Shown here: one piece after another, positions 1 through 10,145 of the stretch
Numbering within the stretch: position 1 is the stretch's first letter
Layout of the letters: every line of letters starts with the position of its first letter
Assembly (NCBI RefSeq): GCF_001552175.1
Contig: NZ_BCQR01000011.1
Coordinates: forward strand, 37,542 to 101,541
Source: Actinomadura kijaniata NBRC 14229
GTDB taxonomy: Bacteria; Actinomycetota; Actinomycetes; Streptosporangiales; Streptosporangiaceae
Reading direction: 5' to 3'
Length of the DNA: 64,000 bases
The notes under the pieces: model-generated
Seen by the model: the letters and a program-made list of their open reading frames with translations, nothing else
What the model was told of the DNA's origin: nothing
The model's database searches: none
Translations under genes and position numbers: made by a program

Positions 1-142
1 TGTCCGGCGGCAGGTGGTTACACGTGATGGTCGGTGTGCCTGGTGTCCCCGGGCCCTACCTGTCGCCTTCACGGAATACCGTTCGGCCGGAGCCGTGTCG
101 TGCCTTTCGCCGAGAGGCGACCCGCGCACCGATCCAAGCGTC

Positions 143-177
143 AAGGCCCCGCCGGACCCCGCGTCCGGCGGGGCCTT
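143..177. terminator. Perfect 14-bp hairpin, likely transcription terminator
   Basis: AAGGCCCCGCCGGA (143-156) pairs perfectly with 164-177 across a 7-nt loop. It sits 31 bp before tenA and would stop transcription from a gene lying to the left of the window. I see no gene in bases 1-142, and no tRNA-like T-arm. Confidence 0.75.
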
Positions 178-208
178 CGTCGTCCACGGCGAATGGGACA
201 CTTCCGGT

Positions 209-817
209 ATGAGTCTCGCCGCGCACCTGGAGAAGACCGGCCTTTCGCTGGTCGAGGAGCAGTTGGAGCACCCCACCGTGACGGGCATCGCCCGCGGCGA
301 TCTCGACGTCGCGGTGTTCCGGTCCTGGCTGGAGCAGGACTACCTCTTCCTGCTGGACTACGTGCGGGTGTTCTCCCGGCTGGCCTGGCAGGCTCCGGAC
401 GCGCACCTGGGCGACCTCGTCGACCTCGCCCACGCCACGTTCCACGACGAACTGGAACTGCACCGCTCCCTGTCGGCGGAGTTCGGGGCCGACCTGGCGG
501 GCGCGAAGAAGGGCCCGGCCTGCGCGGCCTACACCGCGTTCCTGCTGGACAGCGCCGCGAGCTACGCCGAGGGCCTGGCCGCGCTCTACCCCTGCATGTG
601 GGGCTACTCGACGCTGGGGCGGCGGCTCGCCGAGAACCCGCCCGCCGAACCCCGGTACCGCCGCTGGGTCGACACCTACGCCGACCCCGGCTTCGCCGAG
701 CTGACCCGCCGCATCGCCCAGATGATCGACGAGGCGGGCGGGGACCGGGAACGCTCCGAGGTGCTGTTCCTGGAGGGCATGCGCCACGAGATCGCGTTCT
801 GGGACGTCCCGCTCTGA
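209..817 (+). CDS. tenA: TenA family protein (thiaminase II / aminopyrimidine salvage)
   Basis: 202 residues, the usual size for TenA. The family hydrolyses aminopyrimidine breakdown products of thiamin so that the pyrimidine moiety (HMP) can be reused. The sequence shows the TenA helical core: an early WLEQDYLFLLDYVRVF stretch, a central YAEGLAALYPCMWGYSTLG region carrying the Cys expected for the nucleophile, and a terminal FLEGMRHEIAFWD segment. The ATG at 209 matches the family N-terminus; upstream in-frame codons lie in the terminator region. No TPP riboswitch is visible in front of it, unlike the transporter gene at 13389. Some TenA homologues act on other substrates, so the exact reaction is inferred. 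Confidence 0.9.
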   Translation: MSLAAHLEKTGLSLVEEQLEHPTVTGIARGDLDVAVFRSWLEQDYLFLLDYVRVFSRLAWQAPDAHLGDLVDLAHATFHDELELHRSLSAEFGADLAGAKKGPACAAYTAFLLDSAASYAEGLAALYPCMWGYSTLGRRLAENPPAEPRYRRWVDTYADPGFAELTRRIAQMIDEAGGDRERSEVLFLEGMRHEIAFWDVPL

Positions 818-885
818 CGTCCTCCTCGGTGAGGAGTCCGTCACCCAATGGAATCAGTCGAGGCCGTCGTGGCGTTCTCTGAGGT

Positions 886-1503
886 ATGAGCACCACGACG
901 ACCCTCGACATCCGACTCGGACTGCCCGCCGACGCCCGCCCCGCCGCGGCCGCCCTGTACTGGGAGGCGTTCTCCCGCAAGGCCGGTCCGGTGCTGGACG
1001 GTCCCCGGCGCGCCGGGTTCGTGGCGGAGTCGCTGGTGCCCGGCCGCGTCCTCGGCGCGTGGGACGGCGACCGCCTGCTCGGCGTCGCGTTCCTCCAGCA
1101 GGACGGCGCCGCCCCCATGGACCTGTCGCTCCGGCGGCTGGTCCGCGAGTTCGGCCCGGTCCGGGGGCTGTGGCGCGGGCTGCTCGCGCGCTGCCTGGCC
1201 TCCACCACGCCCGACGCCGACGAACTGATGATCGACTCGCTCGCCGTGTCGGGCGCGGCGCGCGGCCGGGGCGTCGGCGGCGCGCTGCTGGACGCCGTGG
1301 TCGAGCAGGCCCGCGCCCGCGGCCTCCGGCGCGTCCGCCTGGAGGTCGTGGACACCAACCCCCGCGCCCGCGCCCTCTACGAACGCTTCGGCTTCCGCGC
1401 CGGTGAGACCGTCCGCACCCCGTACCTGCGTCGCCTGATGGGCTTCGGCGCGGTGACGACGATGCGCTACGACGTCGAGTCCGCACCGGTCAACGCCGGA
1501 TAG
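886..1503 (+). CDS. GNAT family N-acetyltransferase
   Basis: 205 residues. The acetyl-CoA binding core is visible at about residues 115-160: IDSLAVSGAARGRGVGGALL matches the GNAT pattern of a beta strand followed by R/Q-x-x-G-x-G/A, and NPRARALYERFGF is the typical motif B alpha-helix near the C-terminus. Substrate is unknown. It starts at an ATG with GAGG only 1-2 nt upstream, so it may be read from a leaderless or very short leader. Its last 37 bp overlap the 3' end of the convergent ene-reductase gene. Confidence 0.88.
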   Translation: MSTTTTLDIRLGLPADARPAAAALYWEAFSRKAGPVLDGPRRAGFVAESLVPGRVLGAWDGDRLLGVAFLQQDGAAPMDLSLRRLVREFGPVRGLWRGLLARCLASTTPDADELMIDSLAVSGAARGRGVGGALLDAVVEQARARGLRRVRLEVVDTNPRARALYERFGFRAGETVRTPYLRRLMGFGAVTTMRYDVESAPVNAG

Positions 1504-2540
1504 TCGACGTACCCCTCGGCCCCGCCGCCGTAGACGGTCGCCGGGTCGTACGCGGCGAGCGGGGCGTCGGCGGCGAACCGTTCCGGCAGGTCCGGGTTGG
1601 CGAGGAACAGCCGCCCGAACGAGAACAGGTCCGCCAGCCCCGCCGACAGGACCTCCTCGCCCGCCCGCCGGCTGGTGGGCTCGGGGCCGTTGAAGTTGCC
1701 GACCAGCGTGCCCGACCAGCGCGGACGCAGGTCGGCGAGCGCCCCGTACGCGCCGCGCTCGATGACGTGCAGGTAGGCCAGCCCGAGCGGGTCGACCGCG
1801 TCGACCAGCCGTCGGTAGACGGCCTGCGGTTCGTCCTCGACGATCTCGTTCTCCGGGTTGTCGGGGGAGATCCGCAGCCCGACCCGGTCCGCGCCGACCG
1901 CCGCCGTCACGGCCTCCACCACCTCGGTCGCGAACCGTGTCGGCTCGGCGTACCGGTCGGTGCGCCGGTTGGTGTTGCTGCCCAGGAACTGCTGGATCAG
2001 GTAGCCGTTCGCGCCGTGGATCTCGACGCCGTCGAACCCGGCGCGGACCGCGTTGCGCGCCTCGGCCGCGAACGCCTCGACCACGCCCTCGGCCTCGGCG
2101 GTCGTCAGCGCGCGGGGCGTCACGTGGTCGGCCATCCCCTCGGCGGTGAAGATCTGCTCGTGTTCGATCCGCACCGGCGACGGCGCGACCGGCGTCTCCC
2201 CGCGCAGGATGTTCGGGTGCGTCATGCGCCCGACGTGCCACAGCTGCGCGAAGATCCGCCCACCGGCGGCGTGCACGGCCTCGGTGACCTCCCGCCACCC
2301 GGCCACCTGCTCGTCGGTGACCAGGCCGGGGATGCCGGGGCCGCCCTTGCCGAGCGGGTCGGCCCAGATCCCCTCGGAGACGATCAGCCCGGCGCCGGCG
2401 CGCTGCGCGTAGTACACCTTCGTGAGCGGCCCGGGGACGCCGGTGGCGTCGTCGGCGCGGCCGCGCGTCATCGGGGCCATGACGATCCGGTTGGGCAGGC
2501 GGAGGTGGGGTCCCTCGTAGGACGTGAGCAGGGGGCTCAT
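1467..2540 (-). CDS. Old Yellow Enzyme family alkene reductase (NADH:flavin oxidoreductase)
   Basis: 357 residues, a TIM-barrel FMN oxidoreductase. The N-terminus LPNRIVMAPMTRGRAD is diagnostic of OYE proteins, HGANGYLIQQFLGSNTNRRTD is the classic substrate/FMN-binding motif, and VGLRISP plus the late GRLFLANPDLPERF complete the family. These enzymes reduce activated C=C bonds of enals, enones or nitro compounds with NAD(P)H. The gene lies 35 bp downstream of a RidA-like gene on the same strand, forming a two-gene operon divergent from a MarR regulator. The start at 2540 matches the family N-terminus. The 3' end overlaps the convergent GNAT gene by 37 bp. Confidence 0.95.
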   Translation of the reverse strand: MSPLLTSYEGPHLRLPNRIVMAPMTRGRADDATGVPGPLTKVYYAQRAGAGLIVSEGIWADPLGKGGPGIPGLVTDEQVAGWREVTEAVHAAGGRIFAQLWHVGRMTHPNILRGETPVAPSPVRIEHEQIFTAEGMADHVTPRALTTAEAEGVVEAFAAEARNAVRAGFDGVEIHGANGYLIQQFLGSNTNRRTDRYAEPTRFATEVVEAVTAAVGADRVGLRISPDNPENEIVEDEPQAVYRRLVDAVDPLGLAYLHVIERGAYGALADLRPRWSGTLVGNFNGPEPTSRRAGEEVLSAGLADLFSFGRLFLANPDLPERFAADAPLAAYDPATVYGGGAEGYVDYPALTGADSTS

Positions 2541-2575
2541 CTGCGGAAGACCTTTCGGGAGAGAGTCGTCGGGGG

Positions 2576-2968
2576 TCAGCGGGCGAGGGCGGTGACCTCG
2601 ACCTCGATCAGCCAGTCCGGCTGCGCGAGCGAGGAGACCTCCACCAGCGTGTCGGCGGGGTAGGGCTCGGACAGGAACTCCTCGCGCAGCTTGATCAGCT
2701 CGTCCAGATGGGCGGCCATGTCCCGGACGAAGATCCCAACCCGCACCACGTCGGTCAGGTCGGCCCCGGCGGCGGCCAGCACCTTGCGCAGGTTCTCGAA
2801 CGCCTGCCGCCCCTGCTCCAGGAAGCCGCCGGGCACGGTCTTGCCCTGTTCGTCGATCCCGGCCTGGCCGGAGACGTACAGCACGCCGTTCGCCTTGATC
2901 GCCTGGGAGATCCGGTAGGGCGCGTACCAGTCGGGGTCGGTGGCGATCTTCTCGATGCGCTCGGACAC
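2576..2968 (-). CDS. RidA / YjgF family protein (enamine/imine deaminase-like)
   Basis: 130 residues, the standard RidA length. Recognisable elements are VLYVSGQAGIDEQG near residue 30, QAFENLRKVLAAAGADLTDV and the late VEVSSLAQPDWLIEVEVTA, matching the P-x-R/Q-x-x-x-E/V-V-x-A end of the family. RidA proteins hydrolyse reactive enamine/imine intermediates; members encoded next to oxidoreductases often belong to catabolic pathways. The start is GTG at 2968 because a clean GGAGG lies 3-8 nt upstream. The promoter region carries two MarR-type palindromes and the gene is first in an operon with the OYE reductase. Confidence 0.93.
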   Translation of the reverse strand: MSERIEKIATDPDWYAPYRISQAIKANGVLYVSGQAGIDEQGKTVPGGFLEQGRQAFENLRKVLAAAGADLTDVVRVGIFVRDMAAHLDELIKLREEFLSEPYPADTLVEVSSLAQPDWLIEVEVTALAR

Positions 2969-2985
2969 GGGTCCTCCAAAAGTAG

Positions 2986-3020
2986 ATGCATGTACCTGCA
3001 TGTCTTGCATGTACATGCAT
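2986..3020. promoter_or_regulatory. Twin palindromic operators between ridA and marR
   Basis: TGCATGTACATGCA at 3006-3019 is a perfect 14-bp palindrome, and 2987-3000 (TGCATGTACCTGCA) is the same site with one mismatch. The centres are 19 bp apart, about two helical turns, so bound dimers would face the same side. A further half site TTGCATG lies at 3024-3030. A TATTCT -10 candidate for marR is at 3036-3041, which would put the perfect site over its -35 region. The MarR protein encoded at 3072 is the obvious candidate ligand. Confidence 0.8.
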
Positions 3021-3071
3021 AGATTGCATGAGAGGTATTCTTCTGTCAACAGGAGAGAGCGAGGTGCGACG

Positions 3072-3494
3072 GTGGACGCGCAGGTCTGGGACCGGGTGAT
3101 CACTCTGCACGGCCGGGTGGAACACGCCCTGTCCAAGGCGATGCAGCGCAGACACGGCCTCGGCCTGTCGGAGTTCCGCGCCCTGTGCCGCCTGGCCCAC
3201 GCCGACGACGGCGAACTGCGCATGCAGGAGCTCGCCGACCTCATCGGCCTCAACCAGAGCTCGGTCAGCCGCCTGGTCGCCCGCCTGGAGGCGGCGGGCT
3301 TCACCCGCCGCGACCTGTGCCCCGGGGACCGCCGCGGCGTCTACACGGTCATCACCGAGGAGGGCCGCGCCATCCAGGACGAGGCGAACCCGACCTACCA
3401 TGCGGTCCTGACCGAGGCCCTGGACGCCGCCGCCGGCGACGAGACCCTGGCCCCCCTGGTCACCACCCTCAGAAGCCAGTACGCCCTCGCGTAG
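3072..3494 (+). CDS. MarR family transcriptional regulator
   Basis: 140 residues with the MarR winged-helix core: LSEFRALCRLAHA, then LRMQELADLIGLNQSSVSRLVARLEAAGFTRR (helix-turn-helix) and the wing DRRGVYTVITEEG. MarR dimers usually repress a divergent operon and release DNA on binding a small phenolic or electrophilic ligand. The GTG at 3072 is chosen as start because AGGAGAG/GAGG lies 8-15 nt upstream and the longer upstream reading runs through the operators. It is divergent from ridA-OYE, with two matching palindromes between them, so it probably controls that operon and itself. Confidence 0.93.
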   Translation: MDAQVWDRVITLHGRVEHALSKAMQRRHGLGLSEFRALCRLAHADDGELRMQELADLIGLNQSSVSRLVARLEAAGFTRRDLCPGDRRGVYTVITEEGRAIQDEANPTYHAVLTEALDAAAGDETLAPLVTTLRSQYALA

Positions 3495-3507
3495 AGCCCC
3501 TCGGGAA

Positions 3508-3566
3508 GCGGACGGCCGCACCGGACCAATAACCGGTGTCCCATCCCCCTGAGAGAGGCCGTCCGC
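3508..3566. terminator. Nested inverted repeat after marR, before the ECF sigma gene
   Basis: GCGGACGGCC (3508-3517) is perfectly complementary to 3557-3566, and inside it CACCGG (about 3519-3524) can pair with CCGGTG (about 3533-3538). It could terminate marR. Its right arm ends only 18 nt before the GTG of the sigma gene, so a role in the sigma-gene leader is also possible. Confidence 0.55.
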
Positions 3567-3584
3567 GATGAGAACGAGTCCGAC

Positions 3585-4163
3585 GTGACCGCGGTGCGCA
3601 CCGAGAGCGACGCCGAGGTCATCGAACGGTCGTTGCGCGAGCCCGAGGCGTTCGCCGCGCTGTACGACCAGCACGCTCCGGCCGTCCACCGCTACCTCGC
3701 CCGCCGCCTCGGGCCCGACCTGGCCGACGACCTGATGGCCGAGACGTTCCTGCGGGCGTTCCAGCAGCGCGACCGCTACGACCGCGCCCGCGCCGACGCC
3801 CGCCCCTGGCTGTACGGCATCGCCACGAACCTGGTCGGCGGGCACCGCCGCGCCGAGGTCCGGTTCTGGCGGATGATCGCGCGGACCGGGATCGACCCGG
3901 CCGTCGACTCCCCCGCCGACCGGATCGCCGAACGGGTCAGCGCCCAGGGCGAACGCGCCGCGCTCGCCGCCGCCCTGGCCCGCCTCAACCGGGGGCAGCG
4001 CGACGTCCTGCTGCTGACCGCCGCCGGGGAGCTGACCCCGGCCGAGATCGCGGAGGCGCTCGGCGTCGCCCCCGGCACCGTCCACTCCCGGCTGAACCGG
4101 GCGCGCCGCAGGATGCGCGCCGCGCTGGACGGCCGCGACCCCCTGACGAACGCGAAGGACTGA
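3585..4163 (+). CDS. ECF-type RNA polymerase sigma factor
   Basis: 192 residues. Region 2 is YDQHAPAVHRYLARRLG followed by DDLMAETFLRAFQQRDRYD and WLYGIATNL (about residues 22-80); region 4 is LNRGQRDVLLLTAAGELTPAEIAEALGVAPGTVHSRLNRARRRMR (about 132-180), giving -10 and -35 recognition. The start is a GTG. The gene lies 3 bp before a membrane protein of the CU044_5270 family; such pairs are recurrent in actinomycetes and the partner probably modulates the sigma factor or is its first target. Regulon unknown. Confidence 0.93.
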   Translation: MTAVRTESDAEVIERSLREPEAFAALYDQHAPAVHRYLARRLGPDLADDLMAETFLRAFQQRDRYDRARADARPWLYGIATNLVGGHRRAEVRFWRMIARTGIDPAVDSPADRIAERVSAQGERAALAAALARLNRGQRDVLLLTAAGELTPAEIAEALGVAPGTVHSRLNRARRRMRAALDGRDPLTNAKD

Positions 4164-4166
4164 CCG

Positions 4167-5156
4167 ATGAGCGAGCTGAGGAAGATGTACGACGAGGTGC
4201 GCCCGGTCGGCCCGGACGTGCTGGCCGAGGGCCGCGTGCGGCTGCTCGCGGCGGCCCACGAGGCCGGGGCGCCCGTCCGCACGCGGAAGTCCCGGCGCGG
4301 CTGGACGGCCGGGCTGGTCGCGGTCGGCGCGGTGGCGACGGCGGCCGGAGCGGTCGCCGTCGTCCCCGGAACCGAGAAGCCGCGGGTGCGGCCGTCCGCC
4401 ACCGAGCCCGTCGTGCGGCTGGCGAGCGCGAGCGAGGTGCTACGCCGCGCCGCCGACGCCGCCGGCCGCGAACCCGACCTGAACCCCCGCGACGACCAGT
4501 ACATCCACATCAGGTCGGTCGACAACGCGAACGGCATCAGGCGTGAGCTCTGGAGGTCGGTGGACGGGAAGAAGGCGTCGGTGCTCCACCGGGACCCGTG
4601 CAATCCCTCCGGCAAGGGGGCGTGCACCGACTCCTTCCGTGAGGAGGGGCGTCCCACCGCCTTCTACCGGCGGTTGCCGACCGACCCGAAGGCGCTGGAG
4701 GCGTGGTTCCGCCGCGACATCGGCGCCGGCCACACCTTCGAGAAGGGCAAGCCGACCGTGGAGCAGCGCATCTGGATGGAGATCGAGGGGACGCTGCTCG
4801 AACAGTACGTGCCGCCGAAGCTGCGCGCCGCGATGTTCACCATGGTGAGCCGCATGCCGGGCAGCCGGGTCGTCAACGGGATCACCGACCCGGCGGGCCG
4901 CCCCGCCGTCGCCGTCACCATGCCGGGGAAGGTCTGGAAGGGCGGTGGAGAGCGGGGGGAGATCGTGTTCGACCGGCGTACGTTCCAGGTCATCGGCCTG
5001 CGCACGGAAGGGAAGTGGACGGGCACGCTGCTGGGCGTCTCCGTGACCGACACCGCGCCGAAGGTCACGCCCCGCGAGGGCAAGCGGCCCCGGTCGCCCG
5101 CCGGGAAGCGGTCCCGGAACCGGCCGGGTCACCACCCTGAATCGGGTCGCCGGTGA
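4167..5156 (+). CDS. CU044_5270 family membrane protein (ECF sigma partner)
   Basis: 329 residues. A cytoplasmic N-terminus (1-45, with LRKMYDEVRPVGPDVLAEGR) precedes a single transmembrane segment at about 46-66 (WTAGLVAVGAVATAAGAVAVV) and a large extracytoplasmic domain. The N-terminal layout and position directly behind an ECF sigma factor are typical of the CU044_5270 family; whether it is a true anti-sigma factor is not shown. No zinc-binding HxxxCxxC motif is present. The C-terminal tail is Arg/Pro-rich and its last 92 bp overlap the convergent dehydrogenase gene. Confidence 0.8.
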   Translation: MSELRKMYDEVRPVGPDVLAEGRVRLLAAAHEAGAPVRTRKSRRGWTAGLVAVGAVATAAGAVAVVPGTEKPRVRPSATEPVVRLASASEVLRRAADAAGREPDLNPRDDQYIHIRSVDNANGIRRELWRSVDGKKASVLHRDPCNPSGKGACTDSFREEGRPTAFYRRLPTDPKALEAWFRRDIGAGHTFEKGKPTVEQRIWMEIEGTLLEQYVPPKLRAAMFTMVSRMPGSRVVNGITDPAGRPAVAVTMPGKVWKGGGERGEIVFDRRTFQVIGLRTEGKWTGTLLGVSVTDTAPKVTPREGKRPRSPAGKRSRNRPGHHPESGRR

Positions 5157-5880
5157 AGAACGCGTCGGCGTCGGGGATCCGGGCGGCGTACTCCTCGGCG
5201 TCGTCCCGCGGGACGTAACCGATCTCGTCGCTGAGCTCCCAGAAGCGGCGGCTGTTGTCCGAGACGGCGTAGACCGTCAGGAAGTCCACGCCGGGCAGGG
5301 TGAGGGCGGCCCGCACGAACCCCGCGCCGTCGCGGTGGCTCAGCCAGGTCGCCAGGTGCCGGGACTCGGTGGGCTCGGCCTCGAAGCTGCCGATGCGCAG
5401 GCACACCACCTGGAGGCCGAACCTGTCGGCGTACAGGCGGCCCAGCGCCTCCACGACGACCTTGCTGACCCCGTACAGCCCGTCCGGTCGCGGCGGCAGG
5501 TCCGGGGAGACCCGCCGCGACCGGGGGTAGTGGCCGGTCAGATGGTTGCTGCTGGCCAGCACGACCCGGGGCACCCCGGCGCGGCGGGCCGCCTCCAGCA
5601 CGTGGTGGGTGGCCAGGACGTTGCCCTCGACCAGGTCCGGGAGCGGGGCCTCGCCCGGCACCCCTGCCAGGTGGACGATCCCGTCCGCGCCCTCCACCAG
5701 GGGGACCGCCGCGTCGGGGTCGGTCAGGTCGGCCGTCCGGGCCTCCTCGTTGGGGGCCTCGGCGGTCAACGGCACGCGGTCGACGAGGACGAGCCGCTCG
5801 GCCTCCCGCCGCAGCGGCTCCCGCAGCACCGATCCGATCCGGCCCGCGGCGCCGGTGAGGACGACCGTTCCCAGTGACAT
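5065..5880 (-). CDS. NAD(P)-dependent epimerase/dehydratase family, uronate-dehydrogenase-like
   Basis: 271 residues. The Rossmann motif is VVLTGAAGRIGSVLR (residues 5-19) and the short-chain dehydrogenase catalytic pair is in LYGVSKVVVEALGRLYADR (Tyr-x-x-x-Lys), with the upstream Ser in VVLASSNHLTGHYP. Size and the SSNHLTG, GSFEAEPTESRHLATWLSHRD segments resemble hexuronate (glucuronate/galacturonate) dehydrogenases, which oxidise uronic acids to aldaric acid lactones; the substrate is inferred. GGAGG lies 7 nt before the ATG at 5880. The 3' end overlaps the convergent CU044_5270 gene by 92 bp. The extreme C-terminal tail after about residue 250 looks non-conserved. Confidence 0.82.
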   Translation of the reverse strand: MSLGTVVLTGAAGRIGSVLREPLRREAERLVLVDRVPLTAEAPNEEARTADLTDPDAAVPLVEGADGIVHLAGVPGEAPLPDLVEGNVLATHHVLEAARRAGVPRVVLASSNHLTGHYPRSRRVSPDLPPRPDGLYGVSKVVVEALGRLYADRFGLQVVCLRIGSFEAEPTESRHLATWLSHRDGAGFVRAALTLPGVDFLTVYAVSDNSRRFWELSDEIGYVPRDDAEEYAARIPDADAFFTGDPIQGGDPAGSGTASRRATGAACPRGA

Positions 5881-5926
5881 GAACGCACCTCCGCGAGGCT
5901 TCCTCCCACCGGCCGCCGACGCGAAA

Positions 5927-5958
5927 CGCGGACGCCCGGCTCTCGCCGGGCGTCCGCG
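5927..5958 (-). terminator. Perfect 14-bp stem, 4-nt loop terminator
   Basis: CGCGGACGCCCGGC (5927-5940) pairs perfectly with 5945-5958 around the loop TCTC. It starts 12 bp after the stop of the leftward His-rich protein gene and lies upstream of the next leftward gene, so it most likely ends the copper-responsive transcript. Confidence 0.85.
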
Positions 5959-5970
5959 TCGTCGGAGGGA

Positions 5971-6786
5971 TCAGTGGTGGTGGGCATGGTCATGGGCGGT
6001 GGGGGCGGGGGCGGCGATGGGCGCTTCGAGGGTGAACGCCGCCGTGCGGACCGTGTTGTCGTGCTTGAAGTCCAGGAACATCCGGTAGACGCCGGGGCCC
6101 GGGACGGCGACGTGGAACGTGATCTCCGGGCCGGGCGGGGTGACGCCGTCGCCCGGTTCGCCGTTCGGGTGGACGTGGACGTAGGCCAGGTCGCCCGCGC
6201 GCAGCACCACCAGGTGGCCGTACGCGGCGAGGTAGGGCTGGAGGTCGGTGACCGGGGCGCCGTCCTTGCGCACCGTCAGCGTGACCATGCCGCCCAGGTC
6301 GCCGGTCAGCGTCACCTCGTAGCCGTCGACGGTCGCGGTGGGCGCGGGCCCGGGGAGGGGGCGCGGGGCGTAGTCGCCCGCGACGGCCAGGTCCGCGCCG
6401 AGGGTGAGGGGGCGGCCGAGGTCGCGCGGGGCGATGTCGGTGAAGGCCCGGTAGGCGCCCGCCTCGGGCAGGTCGAGCTCGGTGCGCCAGGTGCCGTCGG
6501 CGGCGCGTTCGGGGTGCACGTGCCAGAACCCGGTCAGCTCGCGGGTGACGACGATCAGGTGCAGCTCGCGGTCGTGGAGGAGGCCGTACTCGGTGACGGG
6601 GTGGCCGTCGGGGCCGAGGATCCGGAACGTCAGCTCGTTGCGGCCGGGGCGCAGGACGGTCTGGTCGAGGGCCAGCGTGTAACCGTCCCGGGTGATCTGA
6701 AGCCCGCCGGGCGCGGCGTCGGCGTGGTGGGCGTGGCCGGTGGTGTGGCCCGTGGTGTGGCCGGTGGTGTGGCTCGTGGTGTTCAT
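5971..6786 (-). CDS. His-rich metal-responsive protein, paralogue of the protein at 10146
   Basis: 271 residues. The N-terminus contains repeated HTTGHTTGHTTGHAHH and the C-terminus ends HDHAHHH, both consistent with metal binding. The core (about 27-255) consists of two beta-rich domains with HLIVVTRELTGFWHVHP and AYGHLVVLRAGDLAYVHVHP, each bearing conserved His pairs. The same two blocks occur in the paralogue at 10146, which has a signal-like N-terminus; here none is evident from the chosen start. A CsoR-type box lies 30 bp upstream of the ATG, with GGGAG as ribosome binding site, so copper induction is expected. A copper storage or periplasmic-type chaperone role is inference; I cannot name the family. 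Confidence 0.8.
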   Translation of the reverse strand: MNTTSHTTGHTTGHTTGHAHHADAAPGGLQITRDGYTLALDQTVLRPGRNELTFRILGPDGHPVTEYGLLHDRELHLIVVTRELTGFWHVHPERAADGTWRTELDLPEAGAYRAFTDIAPRDLGRPLTLGADLAVAGDYAPRPLPGPAPTATVDGYEVTLTGDLGGMVTLTVRKDGAPVTDLQPYLAAYGHLVVLRAGDLAYVHVHPNGEPGDGVTPPGPEITFHVAVPGPGVYRMFLDFKHDNTVRTAAFTLEAPIAAPAPTAHDHAHHH

Positions 6787-6815
6787 TGTCGTGCTCCCTT
6801 CGATGACACCGAATC

Positions 6816-6834
6816 TATACCCCCAGGGGGTATA
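6816..6834. promoter_or_regulatory. CsoR-type copper operator
   Basis: TATACCCCC-A-GGGGGTATA is a perfect 9+1+9 palindrome, the classical GC-core/AT-edge architecture recognised by CsoR copper sensors. It sits 30 bp upstream of the leftward His-rich gene and about 145 bp before the rightward gene at 6980. Two related sites precede copZ (11371-11441), tying the loci into one regulon. Confidence 0.82.
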
Positions 6835-6979
6835 TGTCATCAGGGTGGGATGTGATTCGCGACACTGTCCCCGGGTGAGCCGGATCGCCTTCATGGTCGC
6901 AATAAACGCGCAGGTGGCGCCGAGTTTCTTTGACAAAGAGTTATATGATGACTACGCAGAGTGAAGTAAGATTCCTTTC

Positions 6980-7444
6980 GTGTGCAGGAGGTACCGCCAG
7001 GTATCGGCCGGCCGCCCCCGCGGGGGAACGTGGCCGGCCCTCCTCGTCGCGGTCCTCCTGCTGACCTGCCTGGCGGGGGTCGGCGGTCCGGCCCCGGCCT
7101 CCGCCGTCCAGCCGTACGCGGGCGCGTCGTCCGGCTCCTCCGGAACCGTTCCCGAGGAGCAGCGCGGCGGCGAGGAGGGCGGCTCCGGCGAGCGCGTGCT
7201 GCGCGGCGACGGCGAGAGCGGCCGGGGCGAGAAGCCCGGCGGCCACGCCACCGCCCGGGGCCGGTCGGCCGGGCCGTTCGTGGCGCGGCCGCTGCCGTTC
7301 CGGCTCCTGACGGTCATCGTCCCGAACGCGCCCCCGCCCCTTCCCGCCGCGCATCCGGCCCCGCTGTCCGGTCCCCGGGCGGGCCCGGCCCGCCGGACCC
7401 CCGGCGCGCGCCTGCTCACCGGCCTCCAGATCTCCCGGACGTGA
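6980..7444 (+). CDS. Hypothetical secreted protein in the copper island
   Basis: 154 residues, family not recognised. An Arg-rich start is followed by a hydrophobic stretch ALLVAVLLLTCLAGVGG and an ASA cleavage-like site at about residue 42, a convincing signal peptide. The mature part is rich in Gly, Glu, Arg and Pro without obvious motifs; a short hydrophobic patch FRLLTVIVP lies at about 106-114. Codon third positions are strongly GC, as in real genes here. The start is GTG with no clear ribosome binding site. It is divergent from the CsoR-box gene, so copper control is possible. Confidence 0.6.
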   Translation: MCRRYRQVSAGRPRGGTWPALLVAVLLLTCLAGVGGPAPASAVQPYAGASSGSSGTVPEEQRGGEEGGSGERVLRGDGESGRGEKPGGHATARGRSAGPFVARPLPFRLLTVIVPNAPPPLPAAHPAPLSGPRAGPARRTPGARLLTGLQISRT

Positions 7445-7529
7445 CCCGCCTCGCGGGCCCTCGGCGACCGCCGAGCCGCCCGCGTCCGGCGACATCCGTC
7501 CAGACCGGCAGACAAGGGAGCGGGAATCC

Positions 7530-7781
7530 ATGCGCGTCCGGGACGTTCAGGTCATCACCGAAAAGTGGTACTTCTACTGCATGAACTGCCTCTGCTCGTG
7601 GCAGCGGGACTTCGAGGCACGGCACTGCGACGACGGGCACGGCGGCGACCACGTCGTCTGGCGGCTCAACGGTCACGCCGCGCTGCCTCCATGGGTGGAC
7701 CCCCTCTGCCCGACCTGCCAGGGCTTCCAGGTCAAGGCGTTCCCGGGAGGACCCCGAGGGCTGGTCCCCGCCCAGCGGTGA
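7530..7781 (+). CDS. Small Cys-rich zinc-ribbon-like protein
   Basis: 83 residues with Cys at 17, 20, 22, 33, 60 and 63: a CxxC pair in YFYCMNCLC and a second in DPLCPTCQG, the arrangement of a zinc ribbon. Between them is an acidic/His segment HCDDGHGGDHVVW. GGGAG lies 9 nt before the ATG. Function unknown; cytoplasmic, with no hydrophobic segment. Its location between a copper-box promoter and copA suggests metal sensing or binding, but this is only positional. Confidence 0.75.
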   Translation: MRVRDVQVITEKWYFYCMNCLCSWQRDFEARHCDDGHGGDHVVWRLNGHAALPPWVDPLCPTCQGFQVKAFPGGPRGLVPAQR

Positions 7782-7799
7782 CCCCGGCGAAGCAGACGG

Positions 7800-7833
7800 A
7801 ACAGGCCCCGCCCGAACCCGGGCGGGGCCTGTT
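7800..7833. terminator. Bidirectional terminator between the zinc-ribbon gene and copA
   Basis: AACAGGCCCCGCCC (7800-7813) pairs perfectly with 7820-7833 around a 6-nt loop. It lies 18 bp after one stop codon and 23 bp after the convergent one and can serve both genes. Confidence 0.88.
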
Positions 7834-7856
7834 CCCGTGGAGCGTCCGCTCCTGGA

Positions 7857-10109
<2,253 letters not shown>

Positions 10110-10145
10110 TGCTCGCTCCTCTCTGTGATCTTCGTGCGGGATGTC

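Noticed and set aside
1..142. Possible tRNA or other RNA gene before the first terminator
   Set aside because: No T-arm consensus, no cloverleaf and no conserved RNA core is visible; the hairpin at 143-177 more likely ends a gene outside the window.
1467..4259. Single 930-residue minus-strand protein including the ene reductase
   Set aside because: The first part is the antisense of marR and the sigma gene; the OYE domain begins at its own ATG at 2540 after a RidA gene in another frame.
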